NCBI GenBank assembly: GCA_016219075.1
Contig: JACRCJ010000290.1
Span: 1 to 5,046, forward strand
DNA: 5,046 bases
Source: Deltaproteobacteria bacterium
GTDB lineage: Bacteria > Desulfobacterota > GWC2-55-46
Direction: 5' to 3'
The notes below the pieces were generated by a model, which searched no databases, had not been told where the DNA came from, and saw only the letters and a program-made list of their open reading frames with translations. The stretch's first letter is position 1. Each line of letters starts with the position of its first letter. Below are positions 4,975 to 5,046 of this stretch, one piece after another. Position numbers and translations under genes: made by a program.

Positions 4975-5029
4975 CGAAAACCTCCTTAGCTGTGAACCGC
5001 TCAAAGTTTACAGGAAAAGGAGGTTTTCG
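4975..5029 (+). promoter_or_regulatory. SD-sequestering leader hairpin of IS200 tnpA
   Basis: CGAAAACCTCCTT (4975-4987) is perfectly complementary to AAGGAGGTTTTCG (5017-5029). The stem continues across a small internal loop as CTGTGAAC (4990-4997) with GTTTACAG (5006-5013), one G-U pair, closing an eight-base loop. The Shine-Dalgarno AGGAGG (5018-5023), six bases before the GTG, is wholly inside the 13-bp stem. This would keep tnpA translation very low, as established for IS200 mRNA. A TTGACA at 4955-4960 upstream may be the -35 of the tnpA promoter, but no good -10 follows. Confidence 0.8.
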
Positions 5030-5046
5030 GTGGACGACGAAAAAAG
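5030..5046 (+). CDS. tnpA: IS200-family Y1 transposase TnpA, 5' end only
   Basis: GTG at 5030 follows AGGAGG at optimal spacing and opens a frame reading M-D-D-E-K, followed by an incomplete AG codon (Ser or Arg). IS200 TnpA proteins begin M-G-D-E-K-S-L, so this fits. The enzyme is a small HUH single-strand transposase using one catalytic tyrosine; none of the catalytic residues are inside the window. The call rests on five residues plus the diagnostic leader structure. Whether the gene is intact cannot be seen. Confidence 0.72.

Larger units (their letters stand above)
4921..5046 (+). mobile_element. Left end of an IS200-family insertion sequence (partial)
   Basis: Three elements occur in the order known for IS200 left ends: a GC-rich terminator-like hairpin (4925-4943), a long leader stem-loop that buries the tnpA ribosome-binding site (4975-5029), and a GTG-initiated frame beginning M-D-D-E-K that matches the start of IS200 TnpA. 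IS200/IS605 elements have no terminal inverted repeats and make no target duplication, so the exact left boundary cannot be read; 4921 is approximate and it could begin up to about 10-20 bp earlier. The rest lies beyond the window. Confidence 0.75.

Noticed and set aside
1..5046. CRISPR array or other tandem-spaced repeat locus
   Set aside because: No direct repeat of 20 bp or more recurs at regular spacing anywhere in the window.

Overview
The window comes from a bacterium with moderately GC-rich coding DNA. Third codon positions favour G/C, arginine is often AGG and isoleucine often ATA. That usage, together with a ferritin-like/receiver pair and IS200-type and miniature transposable elements, suggests an environmental lineage of the former Deltaproteobacteria/Nitrospirota type. 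This placement is an inference, because no phylogenetic marker beyond UvrC is present.

Layout. Positions 1-296 are non-coding: GCTCG-rich and REP-like palindromic sequence, ending in a plausible sigma70 promoter. A plus-strand pair follows: a small COG3671-type membrane protein (297-671) and a ferritin-like protein (713-1198). The ferritin-like gene runs into a 245-bp miniature inverted-repeat element (1188-1432) flanked by a CTAA target duplication. A receiver (response-regulator) domain (to 1816) follows in the same reading frame. Convergent to it, on the minus strand, are uvrC (4295-2430) and a downstream nitroreductase-family gene (2342-1827). A 50-codon gene with a strong Shine-Dalgarno sequence (4508-4660) and a perfect 13-bp terminator-like hairpin come next, then about 220 bp of anonymous DNA. 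The window ends at the left end of an IS200-family insertion sequence: a terminator-like hairpin, a long stem that buries the tnpA Shine-Dalgarno sequence, and the first codons of tnpA.

Main observation. Removing the miniature element plus one copy of its target duplication deletes exactly 249 bp (83 codons). This joins the ferritin-like gene in frame to the receiver domain and gives one 284-residue open reading frame. The receiver has no ATG or GTG of its own upstream of its conserved acidic pair, while the last residues and stop codon of the ferritin-like gene lie inside the element. The simplest reading is that an ancestral ferritin-like/receiver fusion was split by a transposon-derived element. 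The ancestral protein would be an unusual architecture: a di-iron-type four-helix bundle attached to a phosphorylatable receiver.

Other points. UvrC has alanine where the fourth cysteine of its Fe-S motif normally sits. The best uvrC promoter places the transcript start at about the ATG, implying a leaderless mRNA. The IS200 leader shows the SD-sequestering architecture known from that family.
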